Position numbers and translations under genes: made by a program. Positions 7,033 through 16,377 of a DNA stretch of 64,000 bases are shown here, piece by piece. The stretch is taken from assembly GCF_019799965.1 (NCBI RefSeq), contig NZ_JABGCJ010000003.1, positions 248,001-312,000 of the forward strand, given 5' to 3'. This DNA is from Modestobacter italicus (GTDB taxonomy: Bacteria > Actinomycetota > Actinomycetes > Mycobacteriales > Geodermatophilaceae). The first letter of the stretch is position 1. Every line of letters begins with the position of its first letter. The notes beneath the pieces are model-generated. The model saw only the letters and a program-made list of their open reading frames with translations. It searched no databases and had not been told where the DNA came from.

Positions 7033-7721
7033 GAGCGGGTCGCCTCCTCCGCGGCCCCGGCACGGACGAAGCCGCGCTCCCGGGCGTAGTCGGCCAACAG
7101 CTTCTGCAGACCGCGACGGCCGCGGTGCAGGCGGGACATCACCGTGCCGATGGGCGTGCCCATGATCTCGGCGATCTCCTTGTAGGCGAACCCCTCCACG
7201 TCGGCGAGGTACACCGCGAGCCGGAAGTCCTCCGGCAGCTGCTGCAGCGCCTCCTTGATGTCGGAGTCCGGCAGGTGGTCCAGCGCCTCGATCTCGGCCG
7301 ACCGCAGCCCGCTGGAGGTGTGCTCCTCAGCGGCGTAGAGCTGCCAGTCCTGCACCTGCTCGGTGGGGTACTGCTGCGGCTGCCGCTGCTTCTTGCGGTA
7401 GCTGTTGATGTAGGTGTTCGTCAGGATCCGGTACAGCCACGCCTTGAGGTTGGTGCCCTCGGCGAACTGGTGGAAGGCGGAGTAGGCCTTGACGAACGTC
7501 TCCTGCACCAGGTCCTCGGCGTCGGAGGGGTTGCGGGTCATCCGCAGCGCCGCCGGGTACAGCTGGTCCAGGTAGGGCAGCGCGTCCCGCTCGAACCGGG
7601 CGTCGCGCTGGGCCCTGGTCTCGGCGAGCTCGGAGCGGCTGCCGTCGGCGCGCGCCTCGGGGGTCTGCTCGGGTGCCCCCGTCTCGACGACGGGGCTGTC
7701 GACAGCGGGATCTTCGGGCAC
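7029..7721 (-). CDS. sigR: Redox-responsive ECF sigma factor SigR/SigH
   Basis: A 230-residue group-4 sigma factor. Region 2 is visible as [23 protein letters not shown] with [20 protein letters not shown]; region 4 as [29 protein letters not shown]. It directs RNA polymerase to thiol-oxidative stress promoters such as thioredoxin and mycothiol genes and is silenced by RsrA encoded immediately downstream. I start it at the GTG at 7721, which has AGAGAGGAC upstream. The frame stays open much further upstream, so a longer isoform such as the sigma-R' known in Streptomyces cannot be excluded. A -10-like TAGGAT lies about 50 bp upstream but has no good -35. Confidence 0.93.
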   Translation of the reverse strand: MPEDPAVDSPVVETGAPEQTPEARADGSRSELAETRAQRDARFERDALPYLDQLYPAALRMTRNPSDAEDLVQETFVKAYSAFHQFAEGTNLKAWLYRILTNTYINSYRKKQRQPQQYPTEQVQDWQLYAAEEHTSSGLRSAEIEALDHLPDSDIKEALQQLPEDFRLAVYLADVEGFAYKEIAEIMGTPIGTVMSRLHRGRRGLQKLLADYARERGFVRAGAAEEATRS

Positions 7722-7963
7722 CGACCGTCCTCTCTGCGGCGCCCGGGAACGGGCGACCACGTCGGTCGATCCTAGCCGGGAACGGACCGGTCGGCCGGGG
7801 GGACGGCGGACGGGCGCGGACCCGCGCGCGATGCGCGCCGGGGCGCCCGGGACTGTGCTGCTCACGGTCGGTGCAACGGCAGCCGTGCGGGCTCGATTCC
7901 CCGATGCGGCCGGAGATCGGGCGGGCCCCACCACGCGGGCCTCCCGCGCCTGCCCGGCGGGCC

Positions 7964-7969
7964 TAGGCT
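7964..7969 (+). promoter_or_regulatory. -10 element of ybaK
   Basis: TAGGCT lies 8 nt before the GTG at 7978 without a ribosome binding site, consistent with a leaderless or nearly leaderless mRNA. Confidence 0.45.
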
Positions 7970-7977
7970 GCTGCGCC

Positions 7978-8454
7978 GTGGCGGCGACACCGGCGGTGCG
8001 GGCTCTGGAGAAGGCCCAGGTCACCTGGACCCTGCACGAGTACGACCCCTCCGACGGCGCGGACGGGCACGGCTGGGGTGAGGCGGCCGTCGCCGCCCTG
8101 GGCGCAGACCCGGCGCGGGTGTTCAAGACCCTGGTCACCCGGGTCGACGGTGCGCTCACGGTCGCGGTCGTCCCGGTCAGCGGCCACCTGGACCTCAAGG
8201 CCCTGGCCGCGGCGGCCGGTGGCCGCAAGGCGTCCATGGCCGAGCCCGTGGACGCCGAGCGCGCCACCGGCTACGTGCGCGGCGGGATCAGCCCACTGGG
8301 CCAGCGCAAGGCGCTGCCCACCGTCGTCGACGAGAGCGCGCTGGACCTCCCCACCGTGCTGGTCAGCGCCGGGCGCCGCGGGCTGCAGGTCGAGCTGGCG
8401 CCGGCCGACCTGGTCCGGCTCACCCGGGCGCGCACCGCCGCCGTCGCCCGCTGA
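7978..8454 (+). CDS. ybaK: Cys-tRNA(Pro)/Cys-tRNA(Cys) deacylase YbaK
   Basis: A 158-residue YbaK/EbsC editing-domain protein that hydrolyses mischarged Cys-tRNA(Pro). Typical sequences are [29 protein letters not shown] with the essential Lys in VFKTL, the strand [18 protein letters not shown] and the [18 protein letters not shown] segment near the C-terminus. The length fits the family. The start is set by the TAGGCT element and by the absence of homology upstream. It is divergent from sigR and convergent with the spermidine-synthase-like gene. Confidence 0.93.
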   Translation: MAATPAVRALEKAQVTWTLHEYDPSDGADGHGWGEAAVAALGADPARVFKTLVTRVDGALTVAVVPVSGHLDLKALAAAAGGRKASMAEPVDAERATGYVRGGISPLGQRKALPTVVDESALDLPTVLVSAGRRGLQVELAPADLVRLTRARTAAVAR

Positions 8455-8456
8455 CG

Positions 8457-8497
8457 GAGGGCCCCGCGAGCTGGCAGCGGGCCCCTGCACGGGGCCG
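8457..8497. terminator. Hairpin downstream of ybaK, related to the stem-loop repeat
   Basis: It begins GGAGGGCCCCG 1 nt after the ybaK TGA and closes with CGGGGCC. It shares the stop-anchored 5' edge of the repeat family but is shorter (about 40 bp) and lies between convergent genes. Confidence 0.6.
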
Positions 8498-8500
8498 GGG

Positions 8501-10060
8501 TCAGCGGGCCGCGGTCGGGTAGGGCGTGAGCAGCTGGTCGACCGGCGCGAAGTCGTCGGTGAGCACGCCGGCGTCCCCGACGAACTCCTCGAGCTCCGCG
8601 CCCTCGGCGACCTGCCAGGCCAGTCCGCGGTCGGCCATCGCCGCGGCGATCTCCGCCGCCGGCAGCGGGCGCTGGGAGGCCACCGCGACCACGTTGCCGC
8701 CGTCCTCCCCCGCCAGCACCGGCGCGCGGGCCAGCAGCAGCACGTGGTCGAAAACCTGCTGCACCGTCGCGAGCTCCGCACGGACGAACGACAGCGGCGG
8801 GTGGTCGATGAGGTTCACCGCGTAGACGCCGTCGGCGGCCAGCGCGTCGTCGACCAGCCGCAGCGCCTCGACCGTGGTCAGCTGCCACGGCACCGACAGC
8901 CCGCCGAAGGCGTCGCCGACGACGAGGTCCCGCCCGCCGGCGGCCTCGTCGTCCAGCCCGACCCGCGCGTCGCCGACCCGCACCCGCAGCTCCGCGGAGG
9001 TCTCCAGGCCCAGCTCCTGCTCGTCGATCGCGACGACGCCGGGGTCCACCTCCAGCACGAGGCTCCGGGTGCCGGGCCGGACCTCGGCCAGGTAGCGGGG
9101 CAGGGTCAGCCCTCCCCCACCCACGTGCAGCGCCGAGAGCGGCTGACCGGCCGGTGCGATCGCGTCGGTGACCGAGGCGATCGCCTGGACGTAGGAGAAC
9201 TCCAGGTGCGTCGGGTCGGCCAGGTCGACGTAGGAGTGCCGCAGGGTGTCCAGCAGCAGCACGCGACCGGCGTCCCGCTCGGGGTCGGCCACCACCCGGG
9301 CGCAGTGGTAGGCGGTCTCCCGCTCGCAGGGCGTCGGCGCGACGGCCGCCAGCACCGGCGCGGCCAGGGCCAGGGCCAGCAGGCCGACCGGCAGCCGGCC
9401 GGCCACGCCCGGCGTCCGGCGCCGCAGGAGCACCGACAGCGCGACCCCGACCAGGACGACGAGCAGCCCGGTGCCGACGAGGATGACGCTGCTGGGCAGC
9501 ACCGCCACCAGCACGAAGCCGGTCGCGAACGTGGCCACGATGCCGCCGATGGTGCCGATCCCCGACAGCCGGCCGACCACCGAGCCGGTCTGGGCCAGGC
9601 TGCCCAGCTGCAGCGCGACCACCATCGGCGGGACGGCGGACAGCAGCGCGGCCGGCACCACGACGGCGACCGCGGCCAGCAGCAGCACGTTGCCCGCGGC
9701 GGCACCGGTGAGCAGCTCCCCGGCGAAGCGGACCAGCGGCAGCACGGCGACGACCAGGGCGCCCCCGGCGACCATCAGCGGTGCGATCAGCCGGCGCGGG
9801 TCGGTGCGGTCGGCGGTCGCCCCGCCGGCCCAGGCGCCGACCGCGATCGCGGCCAGGGCGAACCCGATGACCGCGGTGCTGGTCTGCAGCGTGATGCCGA
9901 CGTAGGGCGCGATCAGCCGGAGGCCGACGATCTCCAGCACCAGCACCGCCCCGGAGGACAGGAAGGTCACGCCGGCGGCGATCCAGTCGGGCAGCGCCCG
10001 GGACCCGGGCGCGGGCGATGGGTCCGCCGGGGCGGTCGGGTCGGGGTCCAGCGGGCTCAC
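8501..10060 (-). CDS. Membrane-fused spermidine-synthase-like protein
   Basis: A 519-residue fusion. Residues about 25-270 hold eight or more hydrophobic helices of the MFS-like spermidine synthase transporter type (WIAAGVTFLSSGAVLVLEIV, LIAPYVGI). The C-terminal half is a Rossmann methyltransferase/polyamine-synthase fold with HVGGGGLTLPRYL as the glycine-rich cofactor loop, VLEVDPGVV as the acidic ribose site and DLVVGDAFGG. Whether it makes a polyamine is uncertain, since many actinobacterial members are of unknown function. The start is a GTG at 10060, 20 bp after the stop of the SRAP gene on the same strand, suggesting co-transcription. Confidence 0.85.
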   Translation of the reverse strand: MSPLDPDPTAPADPSPAPGSRALPDWIAAGVTFLSSGAVLVLEIVGLRLIAPYVGITLQTSTAVIGFALAAIAVGAWAGGATADRTDPRRLIAPLMVAGGALVVAVLPLVRFAGELLTGAAAGNVLLLAAVAVVVPAALLSAVPPMVVALQLGSLAQTGSVVGRLSGIGTIGGIVATFATGFVLVAVLPSSVILVGTGLLVVLVGVALSVLLRRRTPGVAGRLPVGLLALALAAPVLAAVAPTPCERETAYHCARVVADPERDAGRVLLLDTLRHSYVDLADPTHLEFSYVQAIASVTDAIAPAGQPLSALHVGGGGLTLPRYLAEVRPGTRSLVLEVDPGVVAIDEQELGLETSAELRVRVGDARVGLDDEAAGGRDLVVGDAFGGLSVPWQLTTVEALRLVDDALAADGVYAVNLIDHPPLSFVRAELATVQQVFDHVLLLARAPVLAGEDGGNVVAVASQRPLPAAEIAAAMADRGLAWQVAEGAELEEFVGDAGVLTDDFAPVDQLLTPYPTAAR

Positions 10061-10080
10061 CTCGGGGATCGGGGGGACGG

Positions 10081-10827
10081 TCAGAACAGGGCCGGCTGGT
10101 CGGCCGGCTCGCTGACCGACTCGACCCGGGCGGTCAGCTGCGGCCCGTTGTTGGCCACGTTGCCCACCGCCGGGCCGACCGGACGGATCTCCAGCCGCTC
10201 GACCACCTCGGCCGGGGTGGGCTCGGCCAGCGCGGCGACGTCCTGCTGGGCCGGGTCCAGCCAGTCGGCCCAGCGGTCCCGGGGCAGCACCAGCGGCATC
10301 CGCGGGTGCACCTCGGCGAGCGCGCCGACGGCCGGTGCGGTGACCACGGTGCAGGTGTAGAGCCGGTCCTCACCCCGGCCCCACACCTCCCACAGGCCGG
10401 CGAAGGCCAGGCCGGAGCCGTCCTCGGGGGTCACGTAGAAGGGCTGCTTGCCCGGCCGGTCCTGCCGGGGCGCCCACTCGTACCAGCCGTCGGCGGGGAC
10501 CAGGCAGCGCCGGGTGGCCGCCGCAGTGCGGAACGCCGGCTTCTCGGTCAGCGACTCGACCCGGGCGTTGAGCATCCGGTTGCCGATCGACACGTCCTTG
10601 GCCCAGGACGGCACCAGCCCCCAGCGGACCACCCGCAGCTCGCGGTGCCCGCCGCCGGTGAGCGCGCCCTCGGCGTCCCGCTCCTTCTTGTGCCGGACGA
10701 CGTACACGTCCTTGGTGGGCGCGACGTTGTGGTCGGCCGGCAGCGGGGACTGCCCCTCGGCGACGACGGCCTCGAACTCCAGCACCAGGTCCTCAGGACG
10801 GCGGCTGGCGGCGTAGCGACCACACAC
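10081..10827 (-). CDS. SOS response-associated peptidase (SRAP; HMCES/YedK family)
   Basis: A 248-residue SRAP protein, the family that covalently caps abasic sites in single-stranded DNA through its N-terminal cysteine. The GTG at 10827 is followed directly by Cys2, so Met removal exposes the catalytic Cys (MCGRYAAS). Other active-site sequences are the Asn in NVAPT, GWYEW with the catalytic Glu, and [10 protein letters not shown] with the active His. A strong ribosome site (GGGGAGGAGAG) precedes the start. In M. tuberculosis the equivalent Rv3226c also neighbours aroA. Part of the DNA-protection functions in this window. Confidence 0.95.
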   Translation of the reverse strand: MCGRYAASRRPEDLVLEFEAVVAEGQSPLPADHNVAPTKDVYVVRHKKERDAEGALTGGGHRELRVVRWGLVPSWAKDVSIGNRMLNARVESLTEKPAFRTAAATRRCLVPADGWYEWAPRQDRPGKQPFYVTPEDGSGLAFAGLWEVWGRGEDRLYTCTVVTAPAVGALAEVHPRMPLVLPRDRWADWLDPAQQDVAALAEPTPAEVVERLEIRPVGPAVGNVANNGPQLTARVESVSEPADQPALF

Positions 10828-10894
10828 GGCGCTCTCCTCCCCGGCCGCCCGGGGAGGGCGGACCACCTCCGAGCGTAGGGGCGGCCACCGACGT

Positions 10895-10914
10895 CCTGCG
10901 GCGGCAGCCGCAGG
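10895..10914. repeat. Inverted repeat in the SRAP / aldehyde dehydrogenase divergent region
   Basis: CCTGCGGC-GGCA-GCCGCAGG is perfect over 8 bp and sits midway between the two divergent genes. A -10-like TAGGAC about 50 nt before the dehydrogenase start is the best promoter candidate. Confidence 0.4.
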
Positions 10915-11005
10915 AGGCCCGGGGTGCAGGAGCGCCCCGGAGAGGGGTAGGACGGGGACAGCAGACCCGACGAACCGCGACGACGCACCACGGAGGGCAC
11001 ATCTC

Positions 11006-12475
11006 GTGACGACCACCCAGGCTCCCTCGACCGAGCAGCCGAAGACCGCCGGCGACGCAGGGGCGCGCCCCTACGCCACGGTGAACCCCTACACCGGGGA
11101 GACGGAGCGGGAGTTCCCCTTCCTGGAGACCGACGCCATCGACGGCGTGGTCGCCCGGGCCCACGCCGCGTTCGGGGACTGGCGCCGCCGGTCGGTCGCC
11201 GAGCGCGCCGCCGTGGTCGGCCGGGCCGCGGAGCTGATGCGCGAGCGGCAGGACGAGCTCGCCGCGCTGATCACCCGGGAGATGGGCAAGCGCATCCAGG
11301 AGGCCGCCGGTGAGGTGCAGCTGGCCGCCAGCATCCTCGAGTACTACGCCACCAACGGCCCGCGCTTCCTGGAGCCCAAGCCGATCGACGTGATGGGCGG
11401 CGGCGAGGCCGAGGTGGTCAACGAGCCGATCGGCGTCCTGCTGGCGATCGAGCCGTGGAACTACCCGCTGTACCAGGTGGTGCGGGTGGCCGGGCCGAAC
11501 CTGACCCTGGGCAACACGATCCTGCTCAAGCACGCGGAGAACAACCCGCAGTGCGCGCTGGCCCTGGAGCAGCTGTTCCGCGACGCCGGCGCCCCCGAGG
11601 GCGTCTACACCAACCTGTTCCTGCGGATCGCCGACGTCGAGCAGGTCATCGCCGACCGGCGGGTGCAGGGCGTGACGCTCACCGGCAGCGAGCGGGCCGG
11701 GGCGAGCGTGGCCCAGCTGGCCGGCAAGCACCTGAAGAAGTCGGTGCTGGAGCTGGGCGGCAGCGACCCGTTCATCGTGCTGGACGCCCCCGACCTGGGC
11801 CGCACCGTGAAGGCCGCGACCATGGCCCGGATGGCCAACACCGGTCAGGCCTGCATCGCCGCGAAGCGGATCATCGTGCTCGACGAGGTCTACGACGAGG
11901 TCGTCGCCGGCCTGCAGCAGGCGTTCGCCACCTTCACCCCCGGCGACCCGGCCGACCCGGCGACCACCCTGGGGCCGCTGTCCACCGAGCGCGCCGCGCA
12001 GGACCTCGCCGCGCAGATCCAGGACGCCGTGGACAAGGGCGCCACCGTGCTCGCCGGCGGCGGGCGCCCCGAGCACGACGGGGCGTTCGTCGAGGCGACG
12101 CTGCTGGCCGACGTCACCCCGGAGATGCGCGCCTACCACGAGGAGCTCTTCGGTCCGGCGGCCGTCGTCTACCGGGCGAAGGACGCCGACGAGGCCGTCG
12201 CGCTGGCCAACGACAGCGACTTCGGGCTCTCGGCGGCGGTCTACAGCGGCGACACCGAGCGGGCCCGCGAGGTGGCCGACCGGCTGGAGTCGGGGATGGT
12301 CTGGATCAACCAGCCGTCGGGCTCCTCCCCCGAGCTGCCCTTCGGCGGGGTCAAGCGGTCCGGCTACGGCCGGGAGCTGTCCGAGCTGGGCATGTTCGAG
12401 TTCGCCAACCGCCGCCTGGTGCGCACCATGCCGCCGAAGAAGCAGGCGGCCCCCGCCCAGCACGTCGGCGGCTGA
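11006..12475 (+). CDS. NAD(P)-dependent succinate-semialdehyde dehydrogenase family protein
   Basis: A 489-residue aldehyde dehydrogenase. The general-base motif [11 protein letters not shown] (catalytic Glu) and the nucleophile motif [11 protein letters not shown] (catalytic Cys) are intact. [10 protein letters not shown] and [12 protein letters not shown] form the cofactor pocket, and [20 protein letters not shown] closes the C-terminus. This pattern is closest to GabD/Sad-type succinate semialdehyde dehydrogenases that feed GABA-derived carbon into the TCA cycle; broader aldehyde use is possible. The GTG start is preceded by GGAGGG. It is divergent from the SRAP gene and followed by a perfect 17-bp hairpin before aroA. 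Confidence 0.88.
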   Translation: MTTTQAPSTEQPKTAGDAGARPYATVNPYTGETEREFPFLETDAIDGVVARAHAAFGDWRRRSVAERAAVVGRAAELMRERQDELAALITREMGKRIQEAAGEVQLAASILEYYATNGPRFLEPKPIDVMGGGEAEVVNEPIGVLLAIEPWNYPLYQVVRVAGPNLTLGNTILLKHAENNPQCALALEQLFRDAGAPEGVYTNLFLRIADVEQVIADRRVQGVTLTGSERAGASVAQLAGKHLKKSVLELGGSDPFIVLDAPDLGRTVKAATMARMANTGQACIAAKRIIVLDEVYDEVVAGLQQAFATFTPGDPADPATTLGPLSTERAAQDLAAQIQDAVDKGATVLAGGGRPEHDGAFVEATLLADVTPEMRAYHEELFGPAAVVYRAKDADEAVALANDSDFGLSAAVYSGDTERAREVADRLESGMVWINQPSGSSPELPFGGVKRSGYGRELSELGMFEFANRRLVRTMPPKKQAAPAQHVGG

Positions 12476-12480
12476 CGAGG

Positions 12481-12514
12481 AGCTCCGGGGGCTGCCGCGG
12501 CAGCCCCCGGAGCT
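12481..12514. terminator. Hairpin after the aldehyde dehydrogenase gene
   Basis: A perfect palindrome with 17-bp arms running from AGCTCCGGGGG to CCCCCGGAGCT, 5 nt after the stop codon. It probably ends the upstream transcript. Confidence 0.85.
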
Positions 12515-12569
12515 GCCCGCGCTGCGGCCAGCAGGTCCGGACGCCGCCCGGCAGGGCAGGATGAGCGGC

Positions 12570-13850
12570 ATGGTCGAGGTCTGGCGGACGCCGTCGCGGC
12601 ACGCCCCCGTGGACGCCGTCGTCACCCTGCCCGGCTCGAAGTCGATCACCGCCCGCGCCCTGGTGCTGGCCGCGATCGCCGACGGGCCCAGCCGGCTGGT
12701 CCGCCCGCTGCGCGCCCGGGACACCGACCTGATGGCCGCCGGGCTGCGCGCCCTCGGCGTGCAGGTCGACGCCGACGGCGACGACTGGCTGGTCACCCCC
12801 GCCGAGCTGCGCGGACCCGCCGAGGTCGACGCCGGCCTGGCGGGGACGGTGCTGCGCTTCCTCCCGCCCGTGGCGGCACTGGCCACCGGCCCGGTGCGGC
12901 TGGACGGCGACCCGCGGCTGCGCGAGCGGCCGAACGCCGGGCTGATCGCCGGACTCCGGGACCTGGGCGTCGAGGTCGAGGACGGCGGCCGCGGCCGGGC
13001 GCCGTTCACCGTGCACGGCACCGGAGCGGTCCGCGGTGGCGCGGTGACCGTGGACGCCAGCGAGTCCAGCCAGGTGGTCTCCGGGCTGCTGCTGGCCGCC
13101 GCTCGGTTCGACGCCGGGATCGACCTGACCGTCGACGGCAGCCTCCCCTCGCTGCCGCACGTGGCGATGACCGTCCGCACGCTGGCCGAGCACGGGGTGG
13201 CGGTGACCGCCACCGACCGCGGCTGGCAGGTGGCGCCCGGCCCGGTCCGCGCGCTCGACCGGGTCATCGAGCCGGACCTGTCCAACGCAGCACCGTTCCT
13301 GGCCGCGGCGCTGGTCACCGGCGGGCGGGTGACCGTCCGCGACTGGCCGGGCGACACCACCCAGCCCGGCGCCCAGCTCGACCGGCTGCTCACCGCCATG
13401 GGCGCCCGGGTCCAGCGCACCGACGGAGGGCTGCAGGTCACCGGTGGCCCGCGGATCGCTCCGCTGCAGGCCGACCTCGGCGACGTCGGCGAGCTCACCC
13501 CGGTGCTCGCCGCGCTCTGCGCGCTGGCCGACGGCCCCTCGCGACTGACCGGCATCGGGCACCTGCGCGGGCACGAGACCGATCGGCTGCAGGCGCTGGA
13601 CGAGGTGCTCAGCGCCGTCGGCGCCCGGGTCGAGCAGCTGCCCGGCGGCCTGGTGATCACCCCCGGGCCGCGTCGTCCGGCCCGGCTTGACTCCTACGCC
13701 GACCACCGGATGGTGCACGCGGCGGCGCTGCTCGGGCTGGCCGTCGACGGCGTGGAGGTGACCGACCCGGCCGCGGTGACCAAGACGCTGCCGGACTTCC
13801 GCGAGCGCTGGGCCGGGTTGCTCGGCGAACCGGCCGGGGTGGGCCGTTGA
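12570..13850 (+). CDS. aroA: 3-phosphoshikimate 1-carboxyvinyltransferase (EPSP synthase)
   Basis: A 426-residue EPSP synthase, the sixth shikimate-pathway step joining PEP and shikimate-3-phosphate. Motifs: LPGSKSITARALVLAA (N-terminal PEP/S3P loop), DAGLAGTVLRFLPP, LRERPN, ESSQVVSGLL, and the C-terminal DSYADHRMVHAAALLGLAV. The usual second residue of the SKS-x-TNR loop is changed: Ile-Thr-Ala-Arg replaces the common (T/S)NR. The start ATG at 12570 lies 7 nt after CAGGAT, suggesting a leaderless mRNA; an upstream ATG at 12561 overlaps that element. The aroA-rsgA pair matches Rv3227-Rv3228. Confidence 0.95.
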   Translation: MVEVWRTPSRHAPVDAVVTLPGSKSITARALVLAAIADGPSRLVRPLRARDTDLMAAGLRALGVQVDADGDDWLVTPAELRGPAEVDAGLAGTVLRFLPPVAALATGPVRLDGDPRLRERPNAGLIAGLRDLGVEVEDGGRGRAPFTVHGTGAVRGGAVTVDASESSQVVSGLLLAAARFDAGIDLTVDGSLPSLPHVAMTVRTLAEHGVAVTATDRGWQVAPGPVRALDRVIEPDLSNAAPFLAAALVTGGRVTVRDWPGDTTQPGAQLDRLLTAMGARVQRTDGGLQVTGGPRIAPLQADLGDVGELTPVLAALCALADGPSRLTGIGHLRGHETDRLQALDEVLSAVGARVEQLPGGLVITPGPRRPARLDSYADHRMVHAAALLGLAVDGVEVTDPAAVTKTLPDFRERWAGLLGEPAGVGR

Positions 13851-13890
13851 CCGCCGGAGCCCCGACGACCAGTGGCCGGACGGGTTCCCG

Positions 13891-14907
13891 ATGAGCCGCC
13901 GGATGGACAAGCGGTCCGACGAGGACGACGTCCGGGTCCGGGCGACCCGGCACGGTTCGCGCCCGCGCACCCGCACCCGGCCCGCGCACGAGGACGCCGC
14001 CCCCGGTCTGGTGATCGCGGTCGACCGCGGCCGCATGCAGGTCCGCATCGAGGGCCCCGACGGCGCACCGGTCGAGGTGACCGCCATGCGCGCCCGCGAG
14101 CTGGGCCGGCACGGGGTCGTGGTCGGCGACCGGGTGCGCATCGTGGGCGACACCTCCGGCCGCGCGGACACCCTGGCCCGGATCGTGGTCATCGAGGACC
14201 GGGTGACGTCGCTGCGCCGCACCGCCGACGACACCGACCCGACCGAGCGGATCGTGGTCGCCAACGCCGAGCTGCTGGTGGTCGTCACCTCGGTCACCGA
14301 CCCGGACCCCGCGCTGGGCTTCCTGGACCGCTGCCTGGTGGCCGCCTACGCCGGTGGCCTGGCGCCGCTGCTCTGCCTGACCAAGACCGACCTGGCCAGC
14401 CCGCAGCCGCTGCTGGACCGGTACGCCGGCCTGGAGGTCGAGGCGGTCCCGATGTCCCGGGAGGCGTCGCTGGACGAGCTGCTGGAGCGGCTGACCGGGC
14501 GGATGAGCGTGCTCGTCGGCCAGTCCGGGGTCGGCAAGTCGACACTGGTGAACCGGCTGGTGCCGGACGCGTTCCGGGCCACCGGCGACGTCAGCAAGAT
14601 CGGCAAGGGCCGACACACGTCGTCCTCGGCGGTGCTGCTGGACCTGCCCGGCGGGGGCACCGTGATCGACACCCCGGGCATCCGCTCGCTGGGGCTGGCG
14701 CACGTCACCGCCCAGGACGTGCTGGCCGCCTTCGACGACCTGGCCGAGGCGGCCGTCGACTGCCCGCCCGGCTGCGGGCACACCGCCGAGGACCCGGACT
14801 GCGCGCTGGACGCCTGGGCCGCCGACGGCCCACCCGCCCGGGCCGAGCGGCTGGGCAGCTTCCGCCGGCTGATCACCGCCGTCGGTCAGCTGGCCCCCGG
14901 CCACTGA
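13891..14907 (+). CDS. rsgA: Ribosome small-subunit maturation GTPase RsgA
   Basis: A 338-residue circularly permuted GTPase. The N-terminal OB-fold is followed by permuted motifs in the order G4 (TKTD), G1 (GQSGVGKST) and G3 (DTPG), with the switch sequence GKGRHTSS between. A C-terminal zinc finger shows CPPGC-GH-...-C spacing. RsgA checks late 30S assembly. The N-terminus is Arg-rich (MSRRMDKRSDEDDVRVR), common in actinobacteria. It lies 40 bp after aroA and probably shares its transcript. A repeat element begins 1 nt after its stop. Confidence 0.95.
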   Translation: MSRRMDKRSDEDDVRVRATRHGSRPRTRTRPAHEDAAPGLVIAVDRGRMQVRIEGPDGAPVEVTAMRARELGRHGVVVGDRVRIVGDTSGRADTLARIVVIEDRVTSLRRTADDTDPTERIVVANAELLVVVTSVTDPDPALGFLDRCLVAAYAGGLAPLLCLTKTDLASPQPLLDRYAGLEVEAVPMSREASLDELLERLTGRMSVLVGQSGVGKSTLVNRLVPDAFRATGDVSKIGKGRHTSSSAVLLDLPGGGTVIDTPGIRSLGLAHVTAQDVLAAFDDLAEAAVDCPPGCGHTAEDPDCALDAWAADGPPARAERLGSFRRLITAVGQLAPGH

Positions 14908-14908
14908 C

Positions 14909-14969
14909 GAAGGACCCCCTCGCCCCCCACCCCTCGCTCCGCTCGGGGCGGGCCCCTGCGAGGGGGCCG
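14909..14969 (+). repeat. Intergenic stem-loop repeat, copy C
   Basis: It begins GAAGGACCCCCTCGC 1 nt after the rsgA TGA and ends GCGAGGGGGCCG. The outer stem pairs fully, using bases that differ from the other copies on both arms (CTCGC/GCGAG). It lies between convergent genes. Confidence 0.85.
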
Positions 14970-14999
14970 GACAGCGAGTGCTGACAGTCGGTGGGGCGG

Positions 15000-15731
15000 T
15001 CAGAGGGCCCGCGGGGTGATCGGCCGCTCGACGACGCCGTCGGCGCCGTCCGGGTCGACCCGCCAGGCGCGGGCGCCCGGGCGGACCGTCACCGCCTCGA
15101 CCAGCTCGGTGCCCAGGTAGTGCAGGCCCACGCCGTCCTCGGTGGCCAGGCCCCCGGGCAGCTCCCCCGCCGCCACCATCCGGCGGTACGCAGCCCGGCG
15201 CGGCTGCTCGGCGGAGTCGTCGTGCACCGCGTTGCTGTGCGGCAGCAGCGCCAGCCCCTCGGTGAACGGCGCCAGCCGCTCCGACCAGGCGTCGGTCGGC
15301 CCGCCCACGTGCCAGCACAGGCTGCCCGCGCTCGGGCCGGCCAGCAGGACCCCGGCGTCCCAGCACTCCCGCAGCACGTCGGGGAGGCCGTGCGCCCGCC
15401 AGACCGCCATCAGGTTGACCACGCTGCCCCCCTCGACCAGGACGACGTCCTGGGTGAGCAGGTGGCCGCGCACGTCGGGCACGCTCGGCTGCGGGAAGAG
15501 GGTCAGCACGCTGAGCACGACGTCGTCCCGGCCGCCGAAGACCCGCTGGTACGCCGAGACCGCGGCCGGGTCGTCGCCCACCGCCGTCGGCACGTAGCAG
15601 AGCCGCACCGGACCCTCCGTCTGCCGCCGTTCCGCACCCAGCGCGAGCACGTGCTCCAACAGGGGCCGGTTCCCCCGCTCACCCGGCCGTGGCGTCAGCA
15701 CGCCCGAGAAGGCGAACACCTGCCTGCGCAC
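15000..15731 (-). CDS. Peptidase E-like S51 family protein
   Basis: A 243-residue member of the class-I glutamine amidotransferase-like S51 peptidases (cyanophycinase / aspartyl dipeptidase group). The nucleophile elbow GPSAGSLCW carries the catalytic Ser, preceded by the strand DVVLVEGGSVVNLMAVW that shapes the oxyanion site; a His in LPHSNAVHDD is a likely partner. Family members cut Asp-X dipeptides. The GTG start has GGAGGAACC upstream. It is convergent with rsgA. The DUF2087 regulator gene lies 46 bp upstream on the same strand, suggesting a two-gene unit. Confidence 0.85.
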   Translation of the reverse strand: MRRQVFAFSGVLTPRPGERGNRPLLEHVLALGAERRQTEGPVRLCYVPTAVGDDPAAVSAYQRVFGGRDDVVLSVLTLFPQPSVPDVRGHLLTQDVVLVEGGSVVNLMAVWRAHGLPDVLRECWDAGVLLAGPSAGSLCWHVGGPTDAWSERLAPFTEGLALLPHSNAVHDDSAEQPRRAAYRRMVAAGELPGGLATEDGVGLHYLGTELVEAVTVRPGARAWRVDPDGADGVVERPITPRAL

Positions 15732-15777
15732 CCTGGTTCCTCCGTTCTCCGCCCGGACACCCCGTGTCCCGGCCGAC

Positions 15778-16314
15778 TCAGACCTCGACGTAGCCGCCGC
15801 TGCGCCAGTAGACCCCCGACTCGCGCGTCAGCAGGCCCTCGTCCACCAGGTATCGGCGGAGCGCGGCCACGTCGGGGTGCCAGGCGGCCAGCAGTGCGTT
15901 GACCTCCCGCTCGGGGTACCGGACGCCGGGCTCGAACACGTGCACCAGGTGCCCGAGCACCACCAGCCGCTTGTTCCGCTGGGCCGGGACGGAGACCAGC
16001 CGCCCGTCCCGCAGGAAGGCCCGCAGCACCGCGTCCTGCTCCGGGTCCGCCGACAGCGGCTCGACCGGGGGTGCGGTGGCGGCGGCGGTCCGGGCAGCGG
16101 CGCCGAACTCCTCGGTGTGCAGGGCCAGGACGTGCCCGTCGCGGTGCACCAGACCGGCGCGGGCCAGCCGCCGGGCGGCCAGCGCGACGTCCTTCAGCGA
16201 CAGGCCCGACACCTGGGCGACGTCCTCGATCGTGCCCGCGCCCAGCGCCAGCGCCGCGACCACCTTCAGCCGCACCGGGTCCGCGAGCAGCCCGACGATC
16301 GTCCCCGCCTCCAT
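15778..16314 (-). CDS. DUF2087 / ArsR-like winged-helix regulator
   Basis: A 178-residue protein with two parts. Residues about 1-65 form a winged helix of ArsR type (GLLADPVRLKVVAAL ... IEDVAQVSGLSLKDVALAARRLARAGLV). Residues about 100-178 match DUF2087 (FLRDGRLVSVPAQRNKRLVVLGHLVHVFEPG, YPEREVNALL, DVAALRRYLVDEGLLTRE). Such proteins are transcription regulators of unknown ligand. No metal-binding cysteines are seen. It precedes the S51 peptidase gene on the same strand, a possible target. It is divergent from the DUF2795 gene. Confidence 0.8.
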   Translation of the reverse strand: MEAGTIVGLLADPVRLKVVAALALGAGTIEDVAQVSGLSLKDVALAARRLARAGLVHRDGHVLALHTEEFGAAARTAAATAPPVEPLSADPEQDAVLRAFLRDGRLVSVPAQRNKRLVVLGHLVHVFEPGVRYPEREVNALLAAWHPDVAALRRYLVDEGLLTRESGVYWRSGGYVEV

Positions 16315-16364
16315 CCCCCGACGGTATCCGGGCGCGCGCACGCATCCCCGTCGCACCCGCGGGG

Positions 16365-16370
16365 TAGGTG
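16365..16370 (+). promoter_or_regulatory. -10 element of leaderless DUF2795 gene
   Basis: TAGGTG lies 7 nt before the ATG at 16378, with no ribosome binding site between. Confidence 0.45.
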
Positions 16371-16377
16371 GCCGGTC

